NCBI RefSeq assembly: GCF_036053395.1
Contig: NZ_CP107942.1
Location: 10,592,001 to 10,656,000, forward strand
Direction of reading: 5' to 3'
Source of the DNA: Actinoplanes sp. NBC_00393
GTDB lineage: Bacteria; Actinomycetota; Actinomycetes; Mycobacteriales; Micromonosporaceae
Length of the DNA: 64,000 nt
The notes beneath the pieces were generated by a model. It worked only from the letters and a program-made list of their open reading frames with translations, searched no databases and was not told the DNA's origin. Made by a program: the position numbers and the translations under genes. This document shows, piece by piece, positions 36,281 to 44,405 of this stretch (position 1 is its first letter; each line of letters opens with the position of its first letter).

Positions 36281-36546
36281 CGTCCCGCTCTCTCCCGCCG
36301 CGTACATCGACGCTCATGCCTGGCTGGGATCAGGGGTGCGTCCGCTAGCTGCGGCAATGTGCGACTGGCTGATGATCGAGCCGTATCGTGGCACAGCCCC
36401 GGAGGGCTGTAAAGCGAGGATGGTCACGCTCCCATCGAGAGGTTTCGTGGTTTCTCGGGCTCACCTGGGGTTACTTCAGCCGGTCTTGTCATACCCCCGG
36501 CCTAGTCTTCGGGGGTGTGGTGTGACGGGTGGGCGGGGGAGGGCCG
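36281..36546. other. Divergent control region, sigma fusion / DNA polymerase IV
   Basis: 266 bp without a gene. Contains CAGCCC-CGGA-GGGCTG hairpin at about 36396 and ACCCCCG-N10-CGGGGGT inverted repeat at about 36494-36517. I do not see a LexA box of the actinobacterial type. GGGGGAGGG at about 36535-36543 is the ribosome site of the polymerase gene. Confidence 0.5.
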
Positions 36547-38229
36547 ATGAGGGCCGAGCCGAGCATCCTGCACGTCGACCTGGACGCGATGTTCGCCGCG
36601 GTGGAGCAGCGAGACAAGGTCTCTCTGCGCGGCCGGCCGGTCATCGTCGGCGGGGTGGCCGGCCGGGGCGTGGTGTCCACTGCGTCCTACGAGGCACGGG
36701 CGTTCGGTGCGCGCTCCGCGATGCCGATGGCCCAGGCCAGGCGGCTCTGCCCACCCGGTACGGCGTATCTGTCACCGCGATTCGCGGCGTACAAGATGAC
36801 CAGCCAGGTCGTGATGGCGCTGCTGGCCGAGGTGAGCCCGCTGGTCGAGCAGGTGAGCATCGACGAGGCGTACCTTGACTTGGCCGCCGGCGACCACGAT
36901 CTGAGCCCGCGCGGCGTCACCGAGCTCGCCCTGCGCCTGAAACGCGAGATCGCCGAGGCTACCGGCGGCGTCACCGGGTCGGTCGGCGTGGCCTCGTCCA
37001 AGCTTCTCGCCAAGATCGGCTCGGAGCTCAACAAGCCGGACGGTCTGACGGTGGTCCCGGCCGGCGGCGAGCTCACGGTCCTGCACCCCCTGCCGGTGGG
37101 CCGGCTGGGCGGCGTCGGCCCGGCCACCGAGCAACGCCTGCACCGAGCCGGAGTTCGTACGGTCGGGCAGCTCGCCAAGGTCCCCCTGGAAGACCTCGTC
37201 GACTGGTTCGGGGTGGCGCACGGCGGCGGGCTGTACCGTCTGGCCCGCGCCGACGACGACCGGCCGGTGGTGGGGGAGCGGGAGGCCAAATCGGTCTCGG
37301 CGGAGGAGACCTTCGACGTCGACCTCACCGATGCCGGGCGGCTCAACCGGGAGCTGGATCTGCTGTCCGCCCGGGTCGCGGGCCGCCTGCGGGCCGGCGG
37401 CATCACCGGGCGGACCGTGAACATCAAGGTCCGCCACCATGACTTCACCACGGTGACCAGGGCGATCACCCGAGACCAGCCGACCGACGACCCCCGCCTG
37501 GTGGCCCAGCTGGCCCGGCGACTGCTCGCCGAGATCGACACGTCGGGCGGGATCCGGTTGCTCGGCGTGGGCGTGTCGACCCTGGCGGATTTCGCGCAGG
37601 ACGATTTGTTCTCGTCGCTGCCGGAATCCGCGCGGGGCGAGCTGTTCTCGTCGCTGCCTGAATCTGCGCGGGGCGAGCTGTTCTCGTCGCTGCCGGAATC
37701 CGCGCGGGACGAGCCGTTCTCGTCGCTGCCGGCTTCGTTGTGGTCGGCGGCGGTTCCGGCCGGGCCGGCAAGCCTGGCGGACGAGGGGTTCGACCATGTC
37801 TTTGCCGGCCCGCCGGGTGATCCGCCGGAGGCGGCGGATTCTGGGCAGCAGCGTGCTCCGGAAGCCGGTCGGCCAAGGGACCAGGCATCGGACCTGACGG
37901 AGCGGATGAGCCCGGCCGGGGTTTTGGTCGGCGGGCCGGGCTCCCCGGTGGCTGGTGGGCCGAGTTCCGCCGGGCCCGCACTGCAAGATCGGGAGTCTGT
38001 GGATACGACCGGGACAGACCGTGCGGGGGCGGCGGTGGTCTGGCGGCCGGGACAGGACGTGTGGCATGAGGAGCGCGGCGCGGGCTGGGTTTGGGGGAGC
38101 GGGCTGGGCCGGGTCACGGTCCGGTTCGAAGGGCCGCACACTCCGCCGGGGCCGGTGCGGACCTTTGCTGCGGACGATCCATGCCTGCGGCCCGCGGACC
38201 CACCCGATTGGCGGGAGAAGGAGGGGTGA
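36547..38229 (+). CDS. dinB: DNA polymerase IV with extended C terminus
   Basis: 560 residues, ATG at 36547. Y-family polymerase core (about 1-350): ILHVDLDAMFAAVEQRD, STASYEARAFGARSAMPMAQARRLCP, VSIDEAYLDLA, SVGVASSKLLAKIGSELNKPDGLTV and the little-finger domain. After that lies a 12-residue tandem repeat (about 352-399; FSSLPESARGEL), then a Pro/Gly-rich linker and a C-terminal module VVWRPGQDVWHEERGAGWVWGSGLGRVTVRFEGP (about 500-550) present in other actinobacterial DinB proteins. It bypasses lesions without proofreading. Confidence 0.93.
   Translation: MRAEPSILHVDLDAMFAAVEQRDKVSLRGRPVIVGGVAGRGVVSTASYEARAFGARSAMPMAQARRLCPPGTAYLSPRFAAYKMTSQVVMALLAEVSPLVEQVSIDEAYLDLAAGDHDLSPRGVTELALRLKREIAEATGGVTGSVGVASSKLLAKIGSELNKPDGLTVVPAGGELTVLHPLPVGRLGGVGPATEQRLHRAGVRTVGQLAKVPLEDLVDWFGVAHGGGLYRLARADDDRPVVGEREAKSVSAEETFDVDLTDAGRLNRELDLLSARVAGRLRAGGITGRTVNIKVRHHDFTTVTRAITRDQPTDDPRLVAQLARRLLAEIDTSGGIRLLGVGVSTLADFAQDDLFSSLPESARGELFSSLPESARGELFSSLPESARDEPFSSLPASLWSAAVPAGPASLADEGFDHVFAGPPGDPPEAADSGQQRAPEAGRPRDQASDLTERMSPAGVLVGGPGSPVAGGPSSAGPALQDRESVDTTGTDRAGAAVVWRPGQDVWHEERGAGWVWGSGLGRVTVRFEGPHTPPGPVRTFAADDPCLRPADPPDWREKEG
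37600..37743 (+). repeat. 36-bp in-frame tandem repeat inside dinB
   Basis: Four copies of 36 bp encode (D/G)(D/E)LFSSLPESAR, the last diverged (DEPFSSLPASLW). Copies begin at about 37600, 37636, 37672 and 37708. The frame is preserved, so the linker is extended by 12 residues per copy. Confidence 0.9.
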
Positions 38230-38522
38230 CGTGACTTGGAAGTAGGGCCGCAGACGACACCGGCCGCAGCGCGCATCGCGCCTCGATCATCGTCGCCTTC
38301 TGCGGTCGGCAGATCTGCCTCGGGCAAGCGCGCATCGCGCCCCAATCTTCGGTTGCTTTCAGCGGTCGGCAGATCTGCCTCGGGCAAGCGCGCATCGCGC
38401 CTCGATCTTCGGTTGCTTTCTGCGGCCGGCAGATCTGCCTCGGGCAGAGGCGGGTGCGGCAAAGTGGACCTTGCCTGATGAAGGCGGCATATCGGATCGC
38501 TGGGGCGGCCTAGCGTCGGCGC
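38230..38522. repeat. 59/60-bp tandem repeat, three copies
   Basis: GCGCGCATCGCGCC begins at 38269, 38328 and 38388. Each unit also carries the 12-bp perfect palindrome GGCAGATCTGCC followed by TCGGGCA. The array occupies most of the 293-bp gap between dinB and the S41 protease gene. No gene is visible in it. Confidence 0.88.
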
Positions 38523-39434
38523 ATGAGTGATGTGACTGACCACGCAGGGGCAGGCGCTGGGGCTGGGGCTGGGGACACTGTGGCCGGCGTTGCTGCTGCC
38601 ATCGGGACGTGGGTTGAGCGGCTGCTGCCGGACCGGGAACGGGCGGGACTGCTCGCGGGGGCGCTGGGTCGGGAGTTCAGGGGCGCGACCGAGCGGATCA
38701 CCGCGGAGAACTGTCGGCGGATCGAGAAGGTGTGTCACGCCTACTCGCGGCATTTGACTCTTGAGTTCCGGCGGGGCGGTGGGCTCGTACCGGATCAGGG
38801 GCAGCCGATGGGCTGGCCGCCGCCGGACGGTGCGGCCGTTGCTCGGGCCGGGGGTGGGGTGGCGTCGGTGGAGCGGCATGCGGACGTCGCGGTGGTGCGG
38901 GTCGACAGCCTGGAGGCCTGGAAGTTTGCGGGGCCGTTCGTCGAGGAGGCGCTCGGCCGTGCACGTGACTGCCGGGGCGTGATCCTCGACCTGCGCCGCA
39001 ACGGGGGTGGTGACATGGAGACCCTCGCCCGGTTCGCCAGTTTCGTCCTCGGGCCCGAGGTGGTTCCACTGGCGACGGTCACCACCAACGAGCGGGTCGA
39101 TGAATACCGCACGATTCCGATGGGCTCGGCAAAGACAGGCGCAGTGCTGGTCAGCGAGCGCACCTACTCGTCCGGGGAGGCGCTGGCGTACGTCCTGCAG
39201 AACCGCGGCGTCGCGGTGGTCGGCCGGCGCACTGCCGGGGCCGCGGACCATTGTGTTCCGGTGCGCGTCTCGGCGTACGTCGTCGCTCTTGTTCCCTATG
39301 GGGTGGTCCTTGATCCACTGACCGGGAGCAACTGGGAAGGCACCGGCGTGATCCCGGATATCGAGGTCGCCGAAGGCGACGAGATGGCGGCCGCGATGCT
39401 TGCTTGTGCAGATGGTGCACGTCCCGGGGCTTGA
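38523..39434 (+). CDS. S41-family (tail-specific) peptidase-like protein
   Basis: 303 residues, ATG at 38523. After a helical N-terminal part (about 1-90; similar to the IRBP-type leader), the C-terminal crotonase-like S41 domain has VILDLRRNGGGDMETLARFAS and the nucleophile segment VSERTYSSGEALAYVLQ, then GVVVLDP-type strands. No PDZ domain and no signal peptide, so it is probably cytoplasmic. Ser is present in the nucleophile position; whether the Lys of the dyad is conserved I cannot tell. The gene is monocistronic. Confidence 0.85.
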   Translation: MSDVTDHAGAGAGAGAGDTVAGVAAAIGTWVERLLPDRERAGLLAGALGREFRGATERITAENCRRIEKVCHAYSRHLTLEFRRGGGLVPDQGQPMGWPPPDGAAVARAGGGVASVERHADVAVVRVDSLEAWKFAGPFVEEALGRARDCRGVILDLRRNGGGDMETLARFASFVLGPEVVPLATVTTNERVDEYRTIPMGSAKTGAVLVSERTYSSGEALAYVLQNRGVAVVGRRTAGAADHCVPVRVSAYVVALVPYGVVLDPLTGSNWEGTGVIPDIEVAEGDEMAAAMLACADGARPGA

Positions 39435-39527
39435 TCCGCGCTGATGGATGTGGCCGGGTTGGCAACCTGCCGCAACAGCGGTACGAACGGTGCAGAGCGG
39501 GTAGTCGATGCCCCGGAGGAGTTTCCG

Positions 39528-41276
39528 ATGACCGCTGTCGCACCGCGCCCTGTGCAGACCCGGCCGCACCCTGTTCGCCGCCAGGTCCGCGGCTCCTGGC
39601 TGGCCCGGACCCTTCGCACCACGGACGCGAAACAGATCGGCATCATGTATGGGGCGACCGCCCTGGCCTGGTTCGTGATCGGCGGCGCGATGGCGCTGAT
39701 GATGCGGGCCGAGCTGGGCCGGCCGGGCATGCAGATTCTCTCGCCGGAGCAGTACAACCAGCTGTTCACCATGCACGGCACGATCATGCTGCTGTTCTTC
39801 GCGACACCGATCGTGTTCGCCTTCGCGAACTTCGTGGTGCCGATCCAGATCGGCGCGCCGGACGTGGCGTTCCCGCGGCTCAACGCCTTCGCCTACTGGC
39901 TGTACCTGTTCGGTGGCCTGATCGCGTTCGGTGGGTTCTTCGTGCCGGGCGGGGCGGCGGATTTCGGCTGGACGGCGTACACGCCATTGAGCACCGGGGC
40001 GCACTCGCCGGGCGTCGGCGGCAACATGTGGGTGGTCGGCCTGGCGATCTCCGGTGTCGGCACGATCCTCGGCGCGGTCAACATGATCACCACGGTGATC
40101 TGCCTGCGGGCACCGGGCATGACCATGTTCCGGATGCCGATCATGACATGGAACATTCTGCTCACCAGTTTGCTGGTGGTGCTGGTCTTCCCGTTCCTGG
40201 CGGCGGCGCTGTTCGCTCTCGCCGCCGACCGGATCCTCGACGCGCAAGTGTTCAACGTGGAGACCGGCGGCCCGATGCTGTGGCAGCACCTCTTCTGGTT
40301 CTTCGGCCATCCCGAGGTCTACATCATCGCCCTGCCGTTCTTCGGCATCATCACCGAGGTCGTCCCGGTCTTCAGCCGCAAGCCGGTGTTCGGCTACAAG
40401 ACCCTGGTCGCCGCAACGATCCTGATCACGGTGTTGTCGATGAGCGTGTGGGCGCACCACATGTTCGCCACCGGTCAGGTGCTGCTGCCGTTCTTCAGCC
40501 TGCTCAGCTTCCTGATCGCGATCCCGACCGGGATGAAGTTCTTCGTCTGGATCGGCACGATGTGGCGCGGCCAGATCAGTTTCGAGTCACCGATGCTGTG
40601 GGCGATCGGCTTCATGGTCACCTTCCTGCTCGGTGGCCTGACCGGGGTGTTGCTCGCGTCGCCGCCGATCGACTTCCAGGTGCACGACAGCTATTTCGTG
40701 GTGGCCCACTTCCACTACGTGCTGTTCGGCACGATCGTGTTCGCGGTGTTCGCCGGCATCTACTTCTGGTTCCCGAAGATGTTCGGCCGGATGCTCGACG
40801 AGCGGCTCGCCAAGCTGCATTTCTGGTTGACCTTGATCGGGTTCCACACCACGTTCCTGGTGCAGCACTGGCTGGGCGCCGAGGGCATGCCCCGGCGGTA
40901 CGCGGACTACCTGCCCGGCGACGGCTTCACCACGCTCAACATGGTCTCGACGATCGGCTCGTTCATCCTGGGCATCGCGACGCTGCCGTTCCTCTACAAC
41001 GTGTGGAAGTCGTACAAGGCCGGTCAGGTGACGACTCTCGACGACCCTTGGGGGCACGGGAACTCGCTGGAGTGGGCGACCTCGAGCCCGCCGCCGCTGC
41101 GCAACTTCGACCGGATGCCGCGGATCCGCTCCGAGCGCCCGGCGTTCGACGAGAAGTTCCCCGAACTGGCAGCCGGCGAGCAGTCCGTGGCCGGGCCGCC
41201 CGAGGGCGGGGCGCGCCCGCTGACCGAGGAATCCACTGGCGGGGCGACGTACCAGGAGGACCGGACGGATCGTTGA
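39528..41276 (+). CDS. ctaD: Cytochrome c oxidase subunit I
   Basis: 582 residues, ATG at 39528 with GGAGGA 8 bp upstream. Twelve TM helices and all metal ligands: heme a His in [13 protein letters not shown], CuB His-Tyr in [15 protein letters not shown] in [10 protein letters not shown], and heme a/a3 ligands in [13 protein letters not shown]. It is the haem-copper subunit that reduces O2 to water and pumps protons. No ctaC, ctaE or ctaF is nearby, so this is a solitary copy separated from the main aa3 operon or a second isoform. Confidence 0.95.
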   Translation: MTAVAPRPVQTRPHPVRRQVRGSWLARTLRTTDAKQIGIMYGATALAWFVIGGAMALMMRAELGRPGMQILSPEQYNQLFTMHGTIMLLFFATPIVFAFANFVVPIQIGAPDVAFPRLNAFAYWLYLFGGLIAFGGFFVPGGAADFGWTAYTPLSTGAHSPGVGGNMWVVGLAISGVGTILGAVNMITTVICLRAPGMTMFRMPIMTWNILLTSLLVVLVFPFLAAALFALAADRILDAQVFNVETGGPMLWQHLFWFFGHPEVYIIALPFFGIITEVVPVFSRKPVFGYKTLVAATILITVLSMSVWAHHMFATGQVLLPFFSLLSFLIAIPTGMKFFVWIGTMWRGQISFESPMLWAIGFMVTFLLGGLTGVLLASPPIDFQVHDSYFVVAHFHYVLFGTIVFAVFAGIYFWFPKMFGRMLDERLAKLHFWLTLIGFHTTFLVQHWLGAEGMPRRYADYLPGDGFTTLNMVSTIGSFILGIATLPFLYNVWKSYKAGQVTTLDDPWGHGNSLEWATSSPPPLRNFDRMPRIRSERPAFDEKFPELAAGEQSVAGPPEGGARPLTEESTGGATYQEDRTDR

Positions 41277-41415
41277 ACGACGCAGCTGCGCCCCGGTAAC
41301 TAGGTATCTGCCCCTTTTGCCGGTGTGTGCTCATCGTGAGTGCTGCTCAAAACCCCCGTAGCTCTCCAACCGGGCGAGGCGATGAAAGGTCGGACAACTT
41401 CCCCACCCGGAATGG

Positions 41416-42768
41416 ATGCTCATGCCGATCGCCCGTCTCGGAGCCGCCTCAGCCGTGGCCGCCCTGCTGATGCCCGCCACACCTGCCGCTGCTGCGGCTT
41501 TCCAAGGCAGCCCGGACTGCTCGGTCGGCGGCTTCACCGCCCGCTCGCAGGCCGACCTCGCGAAGATCACGGTGCTCGACCCCGGCCCGCTCGCGCCCGA
41601 CCTGCCCGCCCTCGCCGACGTGCGGCTCGCCGTCGCTCAGGGCCGCGCGGACAGTTCCGGCAAGCCGCACAAGGCCGTCGCCACCGGCCGGTACGCCGAC
41701 GGCCGCATCCTCGGCATCCCGCTCACCGACGCGGCCGCCGTGCACCGGGCGCCGAGCCGCTCCGGACCGGCCGGTGTGGACCTCGCGGGCCTGGACGTCG
41801 GCGGCATCGCGACGGTGAAACTCGGCAGGGCGACCGCCGCGGCGACCTGGGAGGACGGGTACCGGTGTGGGCGTACCGGCCCGCTCACCCGGTCCGCGAC
41901 CATGCTCGGCGGGCTGTCCGTGTTCGAGGGCAACGCCAAGGTGCCCGGCATCCAGGCGATCAACGACATCACCCACAGTGCGCGCAGGACCAGCCTGCTC
42001 CGGGTCGGGCCGACCGGATCAACGCAGAGCGCCACCGATCTCGTGCCGTTGCGGGGCGGGCGCATCGGCGTACGCTCCGGGGCCGGTGTCGCCCTGGGTG
42101 ACCTCAGCCTCTTCGCCGGCACCCCGCAGGAAGTCTCGATCAAGGTAGTCACCCAGCCCACCCTCGAAGTCACCGCCGGCGGCGACCGCGCCCACTCCAA
42201 GGTCGACTATCGGCCCGCGGTGCTCGAGATCAGCACCGGCGGCAAGAAGGTGAGCACGCTCAAGGACGCCGGCGCCGACGTGTCGCTCAGCCTGCTCGGC
42301 CGGATCACCGAGCGGCAGCCGTCCGCGCTCGCTGTGCGCCTCTCGCTCGGCAAGGTGCGCTCGGAGTTCCGCGGGCGGCAGGTGGGCGCCGAGGCGTCCA
42401 CCCTGCGCCTCGAAGTCAAGATCGGGCGGGTGCATCTGCTCGACGTGGCGCTCGGGCATCTGTCGGTGGCTGCCTGCGCTCCGGCGCCGGCCCGCGGCCG
42501 GTCCGTCACCCACCAGCCGGTCCCGACGCCTGCGGTCACGTCCCGCTTGGCTTCGCCCTCCGCCTCGCCTTCGGCCTCGGCCACGCCGTCCAAGCCGCCG
42601 GCCACCCAGCCGGTTGCGGTGAGTGCCCCGATCAAGAGCAGCGGGGGTACGGGTGGAGGCGCACTTGCCCTGACCGGTACGAATGTGGCCGCGATCGGTG
42701 TCGGCGGTGCCGGCCTGGTCGTGGCGGGGGTGGTCGCGCTCGTCCTGGGTCGACGCCGCCAGCGCTGA
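41416..42768 (+). CDS. LALTG-type sortase-anchored surface protein
   Basis: 450 residues, ATG at 41416 (a second ATG at 41422). Signal peptide MLMPIARLGAASAVAALLMPATPAAAAA, then about 370 residues of beta-rich secreted sequence (two cysteine pairs, with SPDCSVGG near the N terminus and GYRCGRTG), a Pro/Ser linker (about 370-410), then LALTG (about 417-421), a hydrophobic helix and RRRQR. LAxTG is the recognition motif for class E sortases. It is thus probably covalently attached to the peptidoglycan. Repeated beta-domain content suggests an adhesion or structural role, unproven. Confidence 0.88.
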   Translation: MLMPIARLGAASAVAALLMPATPAAAAAFQGSPDCSVGGFTARSQADLAKITVLDPGPLAPDLPALADVRLAVAQGRADSSGKPHKAVATGRYADGRILGIPLTDAAAVHRAPSRSGPAGVDLAGLDVGGIATVKLGRATAAATWEDGYRCGRTGPLTRSATMLGGLSVFEGNAKVPGIQAINDITHSARRTSLLRVGPTGSTQSATDLVPLRGGRIGVRSGAGVALGDLSLFAGTPQEVSIKVVTQPTLEVTAGGDRAHSKVDYRPAVLEISTGGKKVSTLKDAGADVSLSLLGRITERQPSALAVRLSLGKVRSEFRGRQVGAEASTLRLEVKIGRVHLLDVALGHLSVAACAPAPARGRSVTHQPVPTPAVTSRLASPSASPSASATPSKPPATQPVAVSAPIKSSGGTGGGALALTGTNVAAIGVGGAGLVVAGVVALVLGRRRQR

Positions 42769-42776
42769 GCGCCAGC

Positions 42777-43014
42777 GGCCCCAGCCCCGGCCCCGGCCCC
42801 GGCCCCAGCCCCGGCCCGAGCCCCCGGCCCCAGCCCCCGGCCCCGGCCCCAGCCCCCGGCCCCGGCCCCAGCCCCAGCCCCGGCCCCAGCCCCCGGCCCC
42901 GGCCCCAGCCCCGGCCCGAGCCCCCGGCCCCAGCCCCCGGCCCCGGCCCCAGCCCCCGGCCCCGGCCCCAGCCCCAGCCCCGGCCCCAGCCCCCGGCCCC
43001 GGCCCGGCCCCGGC
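42777..43014. repeat. GGGGCC/GGGGCT hexanucleotide-type low-complexity array
   Basis: About 240 bp, 8 bp after the LALTG gene stop, consists almost entirely of CCCCGG and CCCCAG hexamers with occasional CCCGAG. A higher-order block of about 120 bp seems to occur twice (compare 42795-42895 with 42910-43010). The minus strand is (GGGGCC)n-like and can form G-quadruplexes. The long frames across it (poly-Pro/Ala, poly-Gly/Ala) are not genes. The rest of the gap to 43141 holds another GCCGGTTCGCGGCTGGGGC direct repeat (43036 and 43070). Confidence 0.9.
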
Positions 43015-43141
43015 TTGAGGCTCGGACTTGCCGCTGGCCGGTTCGCGGCTGGGGCCGGCGCGGGTGCCGGTTCGCGGCTGGGGCAGGCGCCGATCGGCCT
43101 GGTGTTCCGGGTCGGTCGGCGCCGCGCCATAGGATGGGCCG

Positions 43142-43699
43142 GTGCCGCCGCCGAACCCCCCGTCCCGGGACGCGATTCGTTGCGCGGCGACCGAATTGTT
43201 CGTGCGCGACGGTTATGCGGCCACCACCGTGCGGGCCATCGCGTCGGTCGCCGGCTGTGATCCGGCCCTGGTGATCCGGCATTTCGGGTCGAAGGAAGGG
43301 CTGTTCCTGGCCACCGTGCCGGCCTCCGCCGAGCTGCCGGGCATCCTGGCCGGGCCGATCGAGACACTCGGGCGGGAGCTTGTCCGTTTCGTCCTCGAGG
43401 CGTCGGAGAGCCGGGTCGCCGGGGTCTACCGGGCGATGCTCAGCGCCTCGGACCGGCCGGAGATCAAGGAGCGGTTGCGGGCTTCGATGCACGACGTGTT
43501 CGCCGGACCGCTCGCGGACCGCATCGGTGGCGCCCACCCGGAACTGCGGGCGCGGCTGGCTGCGGCTCAGTTCGCCGGGCTGATCAGCGCGTACTGGCTG
43601 GTCGCTGATCCGGTGCTGCGGAGCGCCGACCGGCCGGTGATCGTCGAGCTCTACGGAGACGCGATCCAGCGGCTGCTCGACAGCGACGACCCGGCCTGA
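43142..43699 (+). CDS. TetR-family regulator
   Basis: 185 residues, GTG at 43142. HTH: RDAIRCAATELFVRDGYAATTVRAIASVAGCDPALVIRHFGSKEGLF (about 9-55); C-terminal TetR_C_33-like helices. Convergent with the GtrA-like gene, whose ORF overlaps this one antisense by 116 bp. The twin TGTCAAC palindromes at 44262-44299 are candidates for its operator. Confidence 0.92.
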   Translation: MPPPNPPSRDAIRCAATELFVRDGYAATTVRAIASVAGCDPALVIRHFGSKEGLFLATVPASAELPGILAGPIETLGRELVRFVLEASESRVAGVYRAMLSASDRPEIKERLRASMHDVFAGPLADRIGGAHPELRARLAAAQFAGLISAYWLVADPVLRSADRPVIVELYGDAIQRLLDSDDPA

Positions 43700-44222
43700 A
43701 GCACTGCATCCGGCCGGGCGCCTCGTCTGCCGGCTGGTGCGCGGTTAGTTGATCCGCCGGCCGGTGCGCGGGTGGTTGATCTGCCCGCCGGTGCCGGGGT
43801 GGTTGATCTGTCGGCTGGTGCCGGTGCGCGGCGAAGACCCAGCTGCGAAGCAGCAGGTAACGGGCGCCGCCGATCAGGCTTCCGGTGAGTGCCAGGATCA
43901 GCGCCTCGGTCACCGCATGCGGGTTCGGGCCGGCAAGTCCGTCGAACAACGGCGCGGCAGCCAGATTCGCCAGGTAGACCGCGACCGACGTGAGGCCGGC
44001 CTCCCCATGCAGCCGCCCGACCGCGCTGACCTGCACACCGAACGTGACTCGCCGGTGCAGCTCGGTGTTGAGCGGGGTCACCACCAGCAACGCCAGCCAG
44101 CTCGCCCAGGTCGCCGGGACAGCCTCCCGGACACCCACATAGACGATCGTCTGCACGACCGTGCTGACTGCGCCGACCAGCATGAACCAGAGCAGGCGGC
44201 GGTGCGCGGCAGTGAGACGCAT
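43584..44222 (-). CDS. GtrA-family membrane protein with repeat-derived C-terminal tail
   Basis: 212 residues, ATG at 44222. The first 115 residues form four TM helices of the GtrA family (LLWFMLVGAVSTVVQTIVYVGV; TPLNTELHRRVTFG; LLLRSWVFAAHRH), proteins that move or flip lipid-linked sugars in membrane glycosylation. The remaining 90 residues (TDQPPRHRRADQPPAHRP...) come from a 27-bp tandem repeat and then read antisense into the TetR gene up to 43584. The natural stop was probably lost by repeat expansion; the tail may not be functional. Confidence 0.75.
   Translation of the reverse strand: MRLTAAHRRLLWFMLVGAVSTVVQTIVYVGVREAVPATWASWLALLVVTPLNTELHRRVTFGVQVSAVGRLHGEAGLTSVAVYLANLAAAPLFDGLAGPNPHAVTEALILALTGSLIGGARYLLLRSWVFAAHRHQPTDQPPRHRRADQPPAHRPADQLTAHQPADEAPGRMQCFRPGRRCRAAAGSRLRRARRSPAGRRSAAPDQRPASTR
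43728..43833. repeat. 27-bp tandem repeat, about four copies
   Basis: Units like TCTGCCGGCTGGTGCGCGG(G)T(G/A)GTTGA begin at about 43728, 43755, 43782 and 43809. They encode RADQPPAHRP-like 9-residue repeats in the tail of the GtrA-type protein on the minus strand. Confidence 0.85.
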
Positions 44223-44261
44223 GACTGAACGCTTTCGGACAGCGATGATGACCGTCGTAGT

Positions 44262-44299
44262 GTCAACAGTGTTGACCCCGGCTGTCAACGCTGTTGACA
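44262..44299. promoter_or_regulatory. Twin operators GTCAAC-AGT-GTTGAC and TGTCAAC-GCT-GTTGACA
   Basis: Two palindromes at 44262-44276 and 44283-44299 with centres 22 bp apart (about two helical turns). They lie between the divergent GtrA-like gene (start 44222) and the M20 amidohydrolase (start 44406). They are the strongest operator candidates in this part of the window and would suit dimers of a TetR-type protein, such as that encoded at 43142. Confidence 0.75.
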
Positions 44300-44405
44300 C
44301 CGTGAGAAGGCTTACCCCATCACTGTCCGTATGTGGACAGTTTCTCTACGGCACTGCCCGGGAACCGACCGGGTTGCGGGGTCCGAGCGGGTCGAGAGGA
44401 GCGGC

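Noticed and set aside
36687..40460. 1257-codon minus-strand open frame
   Set aside because: It lies antisense to dinB, the S41 gene and part of ctaD, whose products are recognisable; it is a GC-driven shadow.
41277..41415. Riboswitch in front of the LALTG gene
   Set aside because: The stretch AAAACCCCCG...GATGAAAGG looked structured, but I could not match it to the consensus of c-di-GMP, c-di-AMP, cobalamin or other riboswitches.
42683..43260. Poly-Pro/Ala and poly-Gly/Ala ORFs over the GGGGCC array
   Set aside because: Any frame is open in such sequence; there is no start site or conserved domain.
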